A DNA stretch of 64,000 nucleotides, taken from the NCBI GenBank assembly GCA_902786615.1, contig CADADE010000010.1, forward strand, positions 33,092 through 97,091. The letters are read 5' to 3'. The first letter of the stretch is position 1, and each line of letters starts with the position of its first letter. Positions 63,136 to 64,000 of this stretch are shown piece by piece. The notes beneath the pieces are model-generated. The model ran no database searches, was not told the origin of the DNA, and saw nothing but the letters and a program-made list of their open reading frames with translations. The position numbers and the translations under genes are program-made. The stretch is from Oscillospiraceae bacterium (GTDB lineage Bacteria; Bacillota_A; Clostridia; Oscillospirales; Oscillospiraceae).

Positions 63136-63770
63136 GCTCCACCACCGTTCTCCGCGGGCTGACTTCTGATGCTCTCAATATCAGTCAGCTTCCATTTGAA
63201 TGTGCCTGTTGTTCCGACATTCATGAAGGTCAGCCGGATAGCATACTGGCTGACTGCCGCTGTGTCTTCGGTCGAGTTGACGAGAAGGAAGCTCACGTCC
63301 CCGGTCGGGAGTATCGTCTCTGTGACGGAAACGGTGAGTTCGTCGTCCGACAGTTCTGTCCCATCCAGCGTCAGCTTCAGTGTGACAGGTGAATCAAACT
63401 GCTTGTTGACGACACGTTTGGCGGTATCCAGCGCAAGCGTCGATGCGGAAGCTGTCTCATCTCCGATAGTAAAGGAATAGTTATCCGACAGTGCTGCGTC
63501 GTCTCCTGCTGGATCACCCGCTGCGGGTTCGGCTGCCTTTTTTTCATAACGGATTTCGTCCCGCTCGAACAAGCCGATTAGGAGTTTCGCTGCGCTGTTG
63601 ACGCTGTAATAGCGCTGATCCATCTCCGAAATCTTGCTCATGCGCCCGGCAGCGGCAGTACCCGCGGTGAGCACCACCGAGCCGACCACCGAACACACCA
63701 GAAACAGCAGCAGGGCAAAGGTCAGCGACGCGCCCCGCTGGGAGCTTAGTTTTTGCTTGATTGCCAGCAT
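63132..63770 (-). CDS. PilX-like pilus assembly protein
   Basis: 212 residues. The N-terminus SQRGASLTFALLLFLVCSVVGSVVLTAGTAAAGRM fits PilX-type N-terminal domains, which resemble prepilins but lack the Glu5-containing consensus. A globular domain of mixed strands follows. First gene of the cluster; start ATG behind GGAGGAG, with a promoter at 63820-63848. Confidence 0.78.
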   Translation of the reverse strand: MLAIKQKLSSQRGASLTFALLLFLVCSVVGSVVLTAGTAAAGRMSKISEMDQRYYSVNSAAKLLIGLFERDEIRYEKKAAEPAAGDPAGDDAALSDNYSFTIGDETASASTLALDTAKRVVNKQFDSPVTLKLTLDGTELSDDELTVSVTETILPTGDVSFLLVNSTEDTAAVSQYAIRLTFMNVGTTGTFKWKLTDIESIRSQPAENGGGA

Positions 63771-63819
63771 CTTCGTCTCCTCCCGCCGATCATACTAAAC
63801 AGATATTGATACACAATAA

Positions 63820-63848
63820 AATATAGCACATTTTCTCCGCATATGCAA
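63820..63848 (-). promoter_or_regulatory. Promoter of the pilus gene cluster
   Basis: TTGCAT (63843-63848) and TATATT (63820-63825), spacer 17, with a TG before the -10, on the minus strand about 50 bases before the first pilus gene. Confidence 0.7.
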
Positions 63849-63864
63849 GACTTCAAGGCAGCTT

Positions 63865-63883
63865 CATTCCAATTATTGGAATG
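63865..63883. repeat. 19-bp palindrome next to the pilus promoter
   Basis: CATTCCAA-TTA-TTGGAATG is a perfect dyad 17 bases upstream of the -35; suited for an activator site. Confidence 0.6.
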
Positions 63884-63949
63884 CCCCCGGCTTCGCCTGG
63901 AATGAACTGCATCCCGTCAAGAGGACAGTGAAATAATTAAATAATCGTT

Positions 63950-63969
63950 CACAGCACAGCTGTGCTGTG
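63950..63969. repeat. 20-bp perfect palindrome
   Basis: CACAGCACAGCTGTGCTGTG reads the same on both strands. It lies about 100 bases upstream of the pilus promoter. The rest of 63884-64000 has no ORF that I can support. Confidence 0.6.
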
Positions 63970-64000
63970 GTACCCGCAGATTTCATATGGCTGCTGAGGC

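Overview
The window looks like chromosomal DNA of a GC-rich, endospore-forming anaerobe of the class Clostridia, most like Oscillospiraceae/Ruminococcaceae gut bacteria. The clues are spoVAD/spoVAE and a SpoVB-like flippase, a monomeric [FeFe] hydrogenase, ECF transporters, an FMN riboswitch, TrmFO, and sigma-A type promoters with Firmicutes-like ribosome-binding sites. No rRNA, tRNA, CRISPR array, IS element or prophage is visible. The genus cannot be fixed from sequence reading alone.

Layout. 1-11.1 kb: a minus-strand information-processing block (spoU/trmH, dprA, topA, trmFO, plsX, rnc, radical SAM, smc, the last cut by the window edge), interrupted before smc by an AT-richer PemK/MazF-type toxin gene with its own promoter and terminator. 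11.2-17.3 kb: a permease behind a probable yybP-ykoY (Mn2+) riboswitch, a divergent threonine ammonia-lyase, a coiled-coil protein, an orphan structured RNA, glyA and a membrane-anchored EEP hydrolase. 17.4-24.9 kb: an ecfA1-ecfA2-ecfT-truA-cvpA-clpE-like block and an rRNA-methyltransferase-like gene. 25-29.3 kb: [FeFe] hydrogenase, a small GG-leader protein with two Cpl-7 repeats, spoVAD-spoVAE and a cytidylate-kinase-like gene. 29.4-36.1 kb: SpoVB-like flippase, RibU with FMN riboswitch, a SLOG protein with an apparent ACG start, a P-loop ATPase, a DnaJ/DUF5685/zinc-ribbon cluster and a second truA. 36.2-40.7 kb: a strong promoter, an unidentified structured leader RNA and potABCD.

40.7-52.5 kb is the most unusual part: a nine-gene minus-strand operon with almost no gaps. 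It encodes a DUF2156 protein, a MATE exporter fused to a degenerate HATPase (RsbW-like) domain, a sensor SpoIIE phosphatase fused to an intact HATPase domain, a STAS antagonist, an MBL hydrolase, a class III cyclase-like protein, a GAF-ABC ATPase fusion, a long FtsX-type permease with an extracytoplasmic coiled coil, and a secreted protein. I read it as a partner-switching and nucleotide-signalling module wired to two membrane transporters rather than to a sigma factor.

52.6-55.6 kb holds an MBOAT/SGNH O-acylation pair. 55.7-63.8 kb is a type IV pilus cluster (PilX-like, two minor prepilins, an 802-residue prepilin with GLUG repeats resembling a tip adhesin, a pilin-like protein, PilD, PilM, PilN, PilO) in two transcription units. 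No PilB/PilC/PilT ATPase or platform gene is in view. The final 230 bases are a regulatory region with a clear promoter and two perfect palindromes.
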